Assembly: GCA_900766795.1 (NCBI GenBank)
Contig: CAAFWX010000080.1
Coordinates: 1 to 16,843, forward strand
Length of the DNA: 16,843 bases
Direction: 5' to 3'
From: Oscillospiraceae bacterium
Lineage (GTDB): Bacteria > Bacillota_A > Clostridia > Oscillospirales > Ruminococcaceae
Positions 7,475-13,675 of this stretch are shown in pieces. Below the pieces are notes generated by a model. The model was not told the origin of the DNA, searched no databases, and saw nothing but the letters and a program-made list of their open reading frames with translations. Both the position numbers and the translations under genes were made by a program. How positions within the stretch are numbered: the stretch's first letter is position 1; each line of letters begins with the position of its first letter.

Positions 7475-7504
7475 AAAGAGGTCGGACAAACTCCGACCTC
7501 TTTT
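7475..7504 (+). terminator. Rho-independent terminator of the ferredoxin gene
   Basis: GAGGTCGGA (7478-7486) and TCCGACCTC (7492-7500) form a perfect stem with loop CAAAC, flanked by AAA and TTTT. Because of the flanking A and T runs it could act in both directions. Confidence 0.92.
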
Positions 7505-7524
7505 CATTTTCTCATATAAGCGAC

Positions 7525-7632
7525 ACAGGCTGTCGAGAAACCGCCATCTGCGTCGTCACTCCGCCTAACGGCAGGCACAAAGCCTAGCCGTTAGGCGGGT
7601 TCCTATCAGCTGACGATTTCTCGACAGCCTGT
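7525..7632 (-). repeat. hairpin-forming interspersed repeat, copy 2 (minus orientation)
   Basis: About 108 bases bounded by a perfect 16-bp terminal inverted repeat: ACAGGCTGTCGAGAAA (7525-7540) and its complement at 7617-7632. Inside, CCGCCTAACGGC (7561-7572) pairs with GCCGTTAGGCGG (7587-7598), topped by AGGC/GCCT. Read on the minus strand it matches copy 1 at 4532-4630. Where copy 1 has AT in the inner stem copy 2 has TA on both arms, so pairing is kept. It lies between the convergent ferredoxin and thiT genes. Clear target-site duplications are not visible. Confidence 0.87.
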
Positions 7633-7687
7633 AAGTATTCTTTTTCGACAAGCTGAGCCGCCAAAGCAACGCTCCGGCGGCTCATGA

Positions 7688-8290
7688 TTATACCGACTCC
7701 TTTTTGGAGGAAACCTCGGGAAGAAGCAGCTTCTTTGTCACGGGAACAGTGAACAGCGCCACAGCACCGATGGTGGTGAATATCATCTCGGGGAGCATGT
7801 AGGAGCCGTTGTAGAGGAACGAATACAGCCACTCGTTGTTGGTGGAGAAGCCGTTCCAAAGCTCGCCGAAGCTGTGCCAGATGACAACGCCGCTAAGCAG
7901 ATGGCACACGAACCTGCCGAACACAGCGAGAACAGTTCCCGCTATCCAGCCCGCAATGCCCTTTCTGCGGAAAATTCCCGCAACACCAAGCACGGTGAAC
8001 GCGAAGATGTAGTCAATTAAGATACAAGCCACCAGCATTCCCGGAGTAAGCCCCCAGCCGAAAAGCCCGTCTGTTATGCCCTGAATGAACTGAACCAGCG
8101 AAAACAGGAACGAAGCCGCGAATCCATAGCCAACGCCGCGCTTAATGCTGTACACGACAATAGGCAGCATGGACAGCAGCGTAATTGAGCCGCCCCAAGG
8201 GAGCTTGTACACCCGAATGAAGCTAAGCACTGTCGCCAGTGCCACCATAATCGCGCCCTCAACTAGCGCCTGAAGCTTTTGATTTTTCAT
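7688..8290 (-). CDS. thiT: thiamine transporter substrate-binding subunit ThiT (ECF type)
   Basis: Membrane S-component that binds thiamine and docks onto a shared ECF energising module (EcfAA'T, not in the window). I start at ATG 8288-8290, giving 200 residues (family about 180-200), after a GGAAGG site. The open frame extends further upstream, but that stretch is the riboswitch leader. Hydrophobic helices fill about residues 8-185. Family markers include the PWGGSITLLSMLP segment (31-43) and the thiamine-site region RFVCHLLSGVVIW (126-138) with His130 and Trp138, plus LYNGSY (159-164) with Tyr160 and Asn161, matching residues known to contact thiamine in ThiT. The TPP riboswitch just upstream independently supports the assignment. 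Confidence 0.96.
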   Translation of the reverse strand: MKNQKLQALVEGAIMVALATVLSFIRVYKLPWGGSITLLSMLPIVVYSIKRGVGYGFAASFLFSLVQFIQGITDGLFGWGLTPGMLVACILIDYIFAFTVLGVAGIFRRKGIAGWIAGTVLAVFGRFVCHLLSGVVIWHSFGELWNGFSTNNEWLYSFLYNGSYMLPEMIFTTIGAVALFTVPVTKKLLLPEVSSKKESV

Positions 8291-8351
8291 GTTTGTTTGC
8301 CTTCCTTTTCTTGTGTAGTATTTCTGTGGTGCGGACGCACGGGAAGGCACG

Positions 8352-8387
8352 AAAAAACGGACTCCCGCACCGTATGCGAAAGTCCGA
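8352..8387 (-). terminator. attenuator terminator of the TPP riboswitch
   Basis: On the minus strand CGGACT (complement of 8381-8386) pairs with AGTCCG (complement of 8358-8363). The loop holds a TGCG/CGCA inner pairing, and TTTTTT (8352-8357) follows. It lies between aptamer and thiT. The segment between aptamer and terminator contains TACGA, which can pair with TCGTA near the aptamer's 3' end, a plausible alternative fold that would link ligand binding to termination. Confidence 0.8.
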
Positions 8388-8401
8388 TAGCTGTCGTATC
8401 G

Positions 8402-8488
8402 CTGCTTCCCTACGATGGTCTTAACCAACAGGTTCAAAGGGTCAGGCGTTCGCCCTCTCAACTCCTTAACTCGGAGTACCCCTAGCAG
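8402..8488 (-). promoter_or_regulatory. TPP riboswitch (THI element) controlling thiT
   Basis: The minus strand carries the thi-box landmarks in order: P1 arm CTGCT (complement of 8484-8488), CTAGGGGTA (8477-8485), TTGAGA (8456-8461), the CCCTTTGAACCTG core (8429-8441), GTAGGGAAG (8405-8413) and the closing P1 arm AGCAG (8402-8406). This RNA binds thiamine pyrophosphate. With the terminator downstream it should switch off thiT when TPP is plentiful. Confidence 0.96.
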
Positions 8489-8493
8489 GTTGT

Positions 8494-8522
8494 ATTATAT
8501 CACGTTATCAAGGTTTTGTCAA
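8494..8522 (-). promoter_or_regulatory. promoter of thiT
   Basis: On the minus strand a perfect TTGACA (8517-8522) and a perfect TATAAT (8494-8499) are 17 bases apart. Transcription would begin near 8487, at the first bases of the riboswitch. Confidence 0.92.
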
Positions 8523-8545
8523 GGGGTATTTTCCCGCAATACTCC

Positions 8546-9679
8546 TCACATCCGTATAAGCTCCGTCAGTATCAGAAACAGACACCTCCAGAAGTCCATG
8601 CGCGGGACTTCCTCTGCCGCCACAATCTCCGAACGGAAAACCTCCTCGCCGTTCAGCGTCACGAGATATTCCCCGAGAAACTGCCCCTTTTCCACGGGCG
8701 CTTCCAGCTTCTCCACAAAGGTATATTCGTATTCCACCGCGCCTGCGCTGCCCTTTTTTATCACGCAGCTTTCCCCGCGGTGCTTTATCTCGGGTTCAAC
8801 CTCGGTAAGTGTTCCGCGGGTGACGGGTATCGGAACAAGCTTCGCGGGGTCGCTCTCGGGCTGAAACTTCTCAAACCCCTCAAAGCCGTAGTCAAGAAGC
8901 TCCTCCGCAGCGTCAAATCTGTCGTCATCCTCTTTACAGCCGAGAACCACCGCCACCAGCCGCATATCCCCGCGCTGTGCGCACACCGTCAGACAGCAGC
9001 CTGCGTTGTCCGTTGTACCCGTCTTTCCGCCGAGGATTCCGTCATACCAGCGTATCATCTTGTTGGTGTTCACAAGCTGGGTTTCCCCGCCGCGAAGATA
9101 GTCCAGCCATGTCAGCATATAGCCGCGGAACACCTCGTGCTTCATAAGCTCCGCCGTCACTATCGCAATATCGTTCGCCGTCGAATAATGCCCCTCAGCG
9201 TCAAAGCCTACACAGCCCGTGTAGTGCGTGTTTTTCATGCCAAGCTCCGAAGCGCGCTTGTTCATAAGCTTCACAAACTGCGCTTCGCTGCCCGCTGTGT
9301 GCTCCGCAAGCGCAATGCATGCGTCGTTTGCAGAACTGATAATAACTGCCTCCAGAAGCTCCGCCGCCGTCATTTCTTCCCCTGATGTCAGCCAAATCAC
9401 CGAGCCTTCCGCGCTTGACGCATAGGAGGAAGCCTTGACCTTTTCCTCAAGAGTAAGCCGCCCGTCCTCCAGCATTTCCGCCCAGAGAAGCAGCGCCATG
9501 ACCTTTGTCACCGAAGCCATAGGCAGCCGCTTGTCTGCGTTTTTGGAATACAGCACCTGACCCGTTTCCGCTTCAATCAGCACCGCAGCCGCCGAAGTGT
9601 CCTCCGCCCGCGCGGGAAATATCGTAACGCTAAGAGCCATCAGCGCTCCGCACAGAATTATACATACAGCCTTTTTCAT
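8546..9679 (-). CDS. D-alanyl-D-alanine carboxypeptidase (penicillin-binding protein 5 family, DacF-like)
   Basis: Exported serine peptidase that removes the terminal D-Ala from peptidoglycan stem peptides. The 377 residues start with a signal peptide (MKKAVCIILCGALMALS, cleavage likely after ARA at 23-25). The three active-site motifs are intact: SVTK (Ser56 nucleophile, Lys59), SAN (116-118) and KTG (219-221). The C-terminal part, about 265-360, fits the PBP5 beta domain. The last residues FWRCLFLILTELIRM are a short amphipathic or hydrophobic tail that probably holds the protein at the membrane. GGAGGG precedes the ATG. No terminator is visible between its stop and the thiT promoter, so read-through into the riboswitch is possible. 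Whether it is sporulation-specific (DacF/DacB) cannot be told. Confidence 0.95.
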   Translation of the reverse strand: MKKAVCIILCGALMALSVTIFPARAEDTSAAAVLIEAETGQVLYSKNADKRLPMASVTKVMALLLWAEMLEDGRLTLEEKVKASSYASSAEGSVIWLTSGEEMTAAELLEAVIISSANDACIALAEHTAGSEAQFVKLMNKRASELGMKNTHYTGCVGFDAEGHYSTANDIAIVTAELMKHEVFRGYMLTWLDYLRGGETQLVNTNKMIRWYDGILGGKTGTTDNAGCCLTVCAQRGDMRLVAVVLGCKEDDDRFDAAEELLDYGFEGFEKFQPESDPAKLVPIPVTRGTLTEVEPEIKHRGESCVIKKGSAGAVEYEYTFVEKLEAPVEKGQFLGEYLVTLNGEEVFRSEIVAAEEVPRMDFWRCLFLILTELIRM

Positions 9680-9705
9680 ATGCCCTCCGAATGGTTTTTG
9701 TTGGA

Positions 9706-9711
9706 ATTATA
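9706..9711 (-). promoter_or_regulatory. probable -10 box of the carboxypeptidase gene
   Basis: The minus strand reads CATATAAT, with TATAAT at 9706-9711, 26 bases before the ATG. No good -35 lies at the right distance (GTCATT at 18 bases is the nearest), so the promoter may be weak or use another sigma factor. Confidence 0.4.
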
Positions 9712-9818
9712 TGCGCCTGTCCACTGTAAAATGACCCGCTTTTTTCCTTTCGAGAATCTTAATTTCAAAAAAATCTGCTGTTTATTCGACTTTGTGGGCA
9801 AAAAATGCGCAAAAGCAC

Positions 9819-9847
9819 TTGACAATCGTTGTAAAATAGTTTAAAAT
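9819..9847 (+). promoter_or_regulatory. promoter of the candidate non-coding RNA
   Basis: A perfect TTGACA at 9819-9824 and TAAAAT at 9842-9847 are 17 bases apart, predicting a start near 9854. No open frame with a ribosome binding site follows. Upstream, 9712-9818 is AT-rich and shows nothing further. Confidence 0.8.
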
Positions 9848-9853
9848 AGGGTT

Positions 9854-10337
9854 GAAGAAGCTGTATTGCCGAACACAAGCGCATTATCGGGAATGTCGCG
9901 GAAAAGACGCAGCACGGCGGATTCACCCAGCTCTTTTCCCAAAGGGAAGCAAAAGGAATTTTAGCTCGGTTTCAGCGCAGAAAATCTTTCAGATTTTCAG
10001 CTATCACACCCTCTCCGCGAAATCCTGCGGACGAGGTCAATGCGCCAGGTCAGAACCGAAAGGAATTTTGCCGCTCGCAAGGATATAGGGCAAGACCCCT
10101 TTATGCGCATGGCGCGCAGTATTAAACGCTGCAAATTGGTTACTAGCGTGATACGGAGCGGTATTCCCCGCGGGTCATTCCCGCCAAGGTCCACCGAGCC
10201 GATTGGGTAAACCAACTGATTTAGTGCGTTTACTGGAAGATATATAAATTTATTGACTCTTTCACTTTTTGAGAGGAGTCGTATCACGAACACCGAAAGG
10301 GTATTCCTGCGGTAATCGCGATACGACTCCTTTTTTT
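9854..10337 (+). ncRNA. candidate large structured non-coding RNA (~480 nt), family unknown
   Basis: The 826 bases between the carboxypeptidase and pyrE contain no convincing protein gene, but have a consensus promoter and a strong terminator 480 bases apart. Pairings seen include a long-range helix CGGGAATG (9888-9895) with CATTCCCG (10176-10183), closing about 280 nt. Local hairpins include TTCCC/GGGAA (9936-9948), GAAAATC/GATTTTC (9980-9998), TCCGC/GCGGA (10014-10031), ACGCT/AGCGT (around 10125-10148), ATAC/GTAT (around 10151-10164) and TTGG/CCAA (10203-10215). The 11-mer AAAGGAATTTT occurs twice (9952-9962 and 10059-10069). I found no signature of RNase P RNA, tmRNA or a TPP/T-box type leader. 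A short SRP-like string (CCAGGTCAG, 10045-10053) lacks the rest of the SRP motif. Confidence 0.6.
10274..10337 (+). terminator. Rho-independent terminator of the candidate RNA
   Basis: AGGAGTCGTATC (10274-10285) pairs perfectly over 12 bp with GATACGACTCCT (10320-10331) and is followed by T residues through 10337. Inside are smaller pairings ACCG/CGGT (10292-10295, 10310-10313) and AGG/CCT, making a long stem. Confidence 0.92.
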
Positions 10338-10419
10338 ATCTTTCGGCGGAAAACGTGCGGAGGGCAGCCGCTGCGGGAAATGATTTGTATGAAATATGGA
10401 TTTTAAGTGGCTTTGCCCC

Positions 10420-10448
10420 TTGAAATATTCTGCGTGATGTGGTATAAT
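10420..10448 (+). promoter_or_regulatory. promoter of pyrE
   Basis: TTGAAA at 10420-10425 and TATAAT at 10443-10448 have a 17-base spacer. The leader is about 50 bases, and I see neither a PyrR-type antiterminator nor an attenuator in it. Confidence 0.85.
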
Positions 10449-10505
10449 GTAGATGTATAAATATGCGCAGGGACAAAACGTTATCCGCGCGGAGGGAGAA
10501 AATAT

Positions 10506-11162
10506 ATGACCTACAAAGAAAGCTTCATCAAATTCATGGTAGACAGCGGCGTGCTTAAGTTCGGCGAGTTCACGCTAAAGAGCGGCAGACTTGCGCCCTA
10601 CTTCATCAACTGCGGCAACTACAAGACAGGCGCGCAGCTTGCAAAGCTCGGCGAGTTCTATGCCGAGTGCATAAAGGAGCACGGACTTCAACCCGACACC
10701 CTGTTCGGTCCCGCATATAAGGGCATTCCGCTTTCCGTAGCGGCTTGCACCGCGCTTTACAACAAATTCGGCATGGACGTAAACTACTGCTTCGACCGCA
10801 AGGAGATAAAGGACCACGGCGAGGGCGGAATGTTCGTCGGAAAGAGCCTTGAGGACGGCGAGAAGGTTGTCATCATCGAGGACGTTATGACCTCGGGCAA
10901 GGCGTTAAGAGAGGTTATGCCCAAGCTTACGGGCGCGGCAGACGTAAAGGTTGAGGGCATGGTTATCACCGTTGACCGCATGGAAAAGGGTCTGACCTCG
11001 GACAAGAGCGCTGTTCAGGAGGTTTACGAGGAGTTCGGCGTTAAGGTTTACTCCATCGTCACCATCAACGACATCATCGACGCTCTCGAAAACGGAGTAA
11101 TCCCCGGCAGGGAGTATGTCGAGAAGATGAAGGAATACAGAAAGACCTACGGCGTAGGCTGA
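10506..11162 (+). CDS. pyrE: orotate phosphoribosyltransferase
   Basis: Cytosolic enzyme joining orotate and PRPP to make orotidine 5'-phosphate in pyrimidine synthesis. Its 218 residues carry the PRPP-binding motif VVIIEDVMTSGKA (121-133) and the flexible catalytic loop RKEIKDHGEGG (98-108) with its Lys and His. The N-terminal LKSGRLAPYFINCGN is also typical of the family. GGAGGGAG precedes the ATG. The other pyr genes are not adjacent. The next gene starts 20 bases downstream, so they are probably cotranscribed. Confidence 0.96.
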   Translation: MTYKESFIKFMVDSGVLKFGEFTLKSGRLAPYFINCGNYKTGAQLAKLGEFYAECIKEHGLQPDTLFGPAYKGIPLSVAACTALYNKFGMDVNYCFDRKEIKDHGEGGMFVGKSLEDGEKVVIIEDVMTSGKALREVMPKLTGAADVKVEGMVITVDRMEKGLTSDKSAVQEVYEEFGVKVYSIVTINDIIDALENGVIPGREYVEKMKEYRKTYGVG

Positions 11163-11182
11163 TAAAGGAGAGCAAATAAACA

Positions 11183-11884
11183 ATGGAAATGCCTTTTCAG
11201 CCTAACGAGGGCAAAAATCTCGTTATAGAAACCGCCGACTACGGCTCTCTTGCAAGATACCCCGTGAAAACCCACGTCATCACCGACAAGGACGTGCTTG
11301 AAGATGTTCTTGACAAGTACGTCAAGGACTATGTTCAGCCCGGCGACACGATTATCATGTCCGAGAAGATTGTCGCAATTTCACAGGGCCGCGCGTTCCC
11401 TATCGACCAGATTAAGGTAAGCCCGCTTGCAAAGCTGCTTTCCAAATTCGTTGTCAAGACGAACTACGGAATCGGTCTTGGAATGCCCGAAACTATGGAG
11501 CTTTGCATTCGCGAGGTTGGCGCGGTAAAGGTGCTGTTCGCGGCTGTCTGCGCGGGAATCGGCAAGCTGTTCGGAAAGCACGGCGTTTTCTACAACATCT
11601 GCGGCATGAAAGCGCGCGCAATCGACGGTCCGTGCGAATACACCCTGCCGCCCTACAATCATTATGCAAAGATGGCTCCCGACAAGCCCGACGAGGTTGC
11701 CGAGCGGCTTTCTAAGCATATCGGAGTGGACGTTGTCATCATCGACGCAAACGACATCGGCGCGAATGTTCTCGGCAAGTGCCGCAAGGATTTGCCCGAC
11801 GAGTTCGCTATTCAGGCGTTCAAGGACAATCCCCTTGACCAGTGCTCACAGCAGACTCCCATTGCGATTGTGCGCAAAAACTGA
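11183..11884 (+). CDS. CofE-like protein of the coenzyme F420:L-glutamate ligase family
   Basis: The 233 residues resemble the F420-0:gamma-glutamyl ligase (CofE) fold: an early DTIIMSEKIVAISQGR segment, matching the strand-plus-SK/EG stretch of CofE, a long middle part with NYGIGLGMPETMELCIREVG, and IGVDVVIIDANDIGANVLG near the C-terminus. True CofE adds glutamate to F420-0 using GTP. Most Clostridia are not known to make F420, so the real substrate of this clostridial branch is unclear. AAGGAG lies at 11165-11170, a rather long 12 bases from ATG 11183. It is probably cotranscribed with pyrE. I cannot verify that the GTP and metal ligands are kept. Confidence 0.75.
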   Translation: MEMPFQPNEGKNLVIETADYGSLARYPVKTHVITDKDVLEDVLDKYVKDYVQPGDTIIMSEKIVAISQGRAFPIDQIKVSPLAKLLSKFVVKTNYGIGLGMPETMELCIREVGAVKVLFAAVCAGIGKLFGKHGVFYNICGMKARAIDGPCEYTLPPYNHYAKMAPDKPDEVAERLSKHIGVDVVIIDANDIGANVLGKCRKDLPDEFAIQAFKDNPLDQCSQQTPIAIVRKN

Positions 11885-11938
11885 CAGCTTTTGGCTATCA
11901 CAGCTTTTATACGACGACATTTAAGGAGGTGATTTTCT

Positions 11939-12679
11939 ATGGCAACTGTTGGCAACATGGCTTCTGTTCAGATTTCTATGGCAAAGGCAATGACAAGATA
12001 CAGCGGGGTGGACGCAAGCGCTTCCTCCACGGCAAAAAAGACGAGCACGAAGTCCGCTGCGCAGGAAGAGCTGGACAAGATGCTAAAGACCTCGCTGAAG
12101 AATTACAGCAGCGAGTTTCGCGAGCAGTACACAACGCTGTACAAGAGCGTTTTCGGGCTTACCGACAGCAGCAAGGAAAAGGCGGACGAAACCGTTTCGG
12201 TTAAGAGCGCGTCGCTTGACGCGAAATCCTCTGCCGACGCACTGACAAGCTTCGCAAAGGGGCTTAAGTTCGGCGGAGAGCTTGACAAGGAGCAGTATTC
12301 AAAGCTTGCGGAGAAGTTCGCGGAAAGCTACAACAAGCTTGTGGACGCTTCCGCAGAATCCGACAGCCAGAGTGTGCTGCAAAAGGGCGTTATTCTTGTC
12401 AACACCACAAAGGTTTACAGCTCCGCGCTTAAGCGCGCGGGCTTCGAGGTCGGCAGCGACAACAAGCTTACCTTCAACAAGGATAATCTTTCGGACAGAG
12501 TAACCGCCACCGAAATCAAATCCACCTTTGGCGTAAGCGGCTTTTCCGACAAGGTTCGCGTAAAGGCAGAGCAGATGAACGCCGCGGCAGGCAGCGGCTT
12601 CAACGCGACCTCCTACACCAAGGCAAGCACTGCCGCATACACCTACAACATGGGCAGCCTGCTTAACTTCCTTGCATAA
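11939..12679 (+). CDS. unknown 246-residue protein with flagellin-like composition and a perfect Shine-Dalgarno
   Basis: Family not recognised. The sequence has no Cys, Trp, His or Pro in 246 residues and is rich in Ser, Ala, Lys and Thr, like many secreted filament proteins such as flagellins. There is no signal peptide or membrane segment. It appears mostly helical, with an N-terminal amphipathic part (SVQISMAKAMTRY), a central KFAESYNKLVD-like helix region and a conserved-looking C-terminus AAYTYNMGSLLNFLA. AAGGAGGTGA at 11923-11932 is a ten-base full match to the 16S anti-Shine-Dalgarno with ideal 6-base spacing, suggesting high translation. It follows the CofE-like gene by 54 bases without a terminator. 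A strong terminator closes it. Motility or surface function is only a guess from composition. Confidence 0.8.
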   Translation: MATVGNMASVQISMAKAMTRYSGVDASASSTAKKTSTKSAAQEELDKMLKTSLKNYSSEFREQYTTLYKSVFGLTDSSKEKADETVSVKSASLDAKSSADALTSFAKGLKFGGELDKEQYSKLAEKFAESYNKLVDASAESDSQSVLQKGVILVNTTKVYSSALKRAGFEVGSDNKLTFNKDNLSDRVTATEIKSTFGVSGFSDKVRVKAEQMNAAAGSGFNATSYTKASTAAYTYNMGSLLNFLA

Positions 12680-12688
12680 AAACAGCTT

Positions 12689-12721
12689 CCCCCTCTGCTT
12701 TTCAGGCAGAGGGGGTTTTTT
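12689..12721 (+). terminator. Rho-independent terminator of the unknown protein gene
   Basis: CCCCCTCTGC (12689-12698) pairs perfectly with GCAGAGGGGG (12706-12715) and is followed by TTTTTT. It lies between convergent genes. On the minus strand the T-run is displaced, so it is less suited to terminate the opposite transcript. Confidence 0.92.
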
Positions 12722-12730
12722 GTGCGGTGA

Positions 12731-13666
12731 TTACTTATGAAGCCGCTTTATCATCTTGAACACAACGTTGTTTTCCATGACCATCGGGCTTTTGTGGGTG
12801 AAGAAGATTATGCCGTCTGCGGGAGCGGTAATCTGCGAAATCACTTCTCCCTCATAGGGGTGAAGCACCTCCGCGAGAAGCTCGCCGTGAGTTACCTCGT
12901 CTCCCGACTGCTTCAGGCAGTGGAAAACTCCCGCGGCAGGGCACATGACATTAACCATGTCGTCTTCCTCGATAATGGCGCCCATATAACCGCCGTGGCA
13001 CTTGTACTTGATTATTCCCATACGCGACAAAAATCGCAGCACGGCGCGCACACCCTGCTCCGCAGACTGCTCGTCAATGTCCTCGGTGGCATTGGTGTAG
13101 ACAGAAAACGCAGAGGTGCCGCTAACCTGCCAGTTGTAGTTAAGCGTGGTTTTTTCGAGCGAGGTCGGAGTGCGCAGCACCACATAGGGAAGCCCGAAAA
13201 GGTTTGCCAGAGAAGTGTTTTCCTTGTCGGTTTTCATCATTCTGACATGGGGAATGAACACACCCGGAATATAGAAGCTCGCAAACTGTATGCCGTACTG
13301 ATACTGCTTGATTTCGGAAAACACTCCCGCCGCAATGCGCTGGGTGGTTTCACCCTCGGGATTTCCCGGAAACATTCGGTTGATGTCCGTGTTGTCAAGA
13401 CACCAGAAGCGCTTTGAGATATTGGTGCTGTAATTGTTCAGCGACGGAATGACAAGAATTTCCCTGTCGTGGGCAATCTCGCCCTTTTTCTCAAGCCGCT
13501 CAAGCATACGCACAAGCTGACTGCACATGTAAAGCTGCTGAATTTCGTTTCCGCGAAGCGAGCCGATTATACAGCAGCTCTTTTCGCCCCTGCCGAAACG
13601 ATATCCCGTCACGCGAAAATCGTCACGATAGGGCGAGGACATACTGAATATGATATCCTTCTTCAT
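12731..13666 (-). CDS. AstE/aspartoacylase-like (M14 family) protein, probably lacking zinc ligands
   Basis: The 311 residues have the fold markers of succinylglutamate desuccinylase/aspartoacylase proteins, including DINRMFPGNPEG (94-105, Asn-Arg substrate motif) and a C-terminal beta domain with APADGIIFF (281-289). However, the zinc motif normally reading HGxE is SLRGNE (36-41), with Arg38 in place of His. The later Asp-Leu-His motif reads QFA (127-129), so both histidine ligands appear replaced, while Glu41 remains. The protein may be a non-catalytic relative or use a different site. It starts 9 bases after the stop of the YbaK-like gene, so they form an operon. No signal peptide is seen. 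Confidence 0.82.
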   Translation of the reverse strand: MKKDIIFSMSSPYRDDFRVTGYRFGRGEKSCCIIGSLRGNEIQQLYMCSQLVRMLERLEKKGEIAHDREILVIPSLNNYSTNISKRFWCLDNTDINRMFPGNPEGETTQRIAAGVFSEIKQYQYGIQFASFYIPGVFIPHVRMMKTDKENTSLANLFGLPYVVLRTPTSLEKTTLNYNWQVSGTSAFSVYTNATEDIDEQSAEQGVRAVLRFLSRMGIIKYKCHGGYMGAIIEEDDMVNVMCPAAGVFHCLKQSGDEVTHGELLAEVLHPYEGEVISQITAPADGIIFFTHKSPMVMENNVVFKMIKRLHK

Positions 13667-13675
13667 ATCTTTACC

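Noticed and set aside
10041..10075. SRP-RNA-like string CCAGGTCAG ... CCGAAAGGAA
   Set aside because: The second half of the SRP helix 8 motif (GGAAGCAGCC) reads differently here (GGAATTTTGCCG), and the tetraloop/internal-loop arrangement does not fit, so I do not call SRP RNA.
10170..10194. tmRNA or tRNA T-arm-like stem (GCGGG/CCCGC followed by GGTCCACC)
   Set aside because: The loop is 5 nt and lacks TTCGANT. No acceptor partner or tag-peptide frame was found, and the CATTCCCG half pairs better with 9888-9895.
9852..10293. Short open frames on both strands inside the candidate RNA (78 and 98 codons)
   Set aside because: Neither has a ribosome binding site, recognisable motif or protein-like composition. 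Both overlap the hairpins and the terminator.
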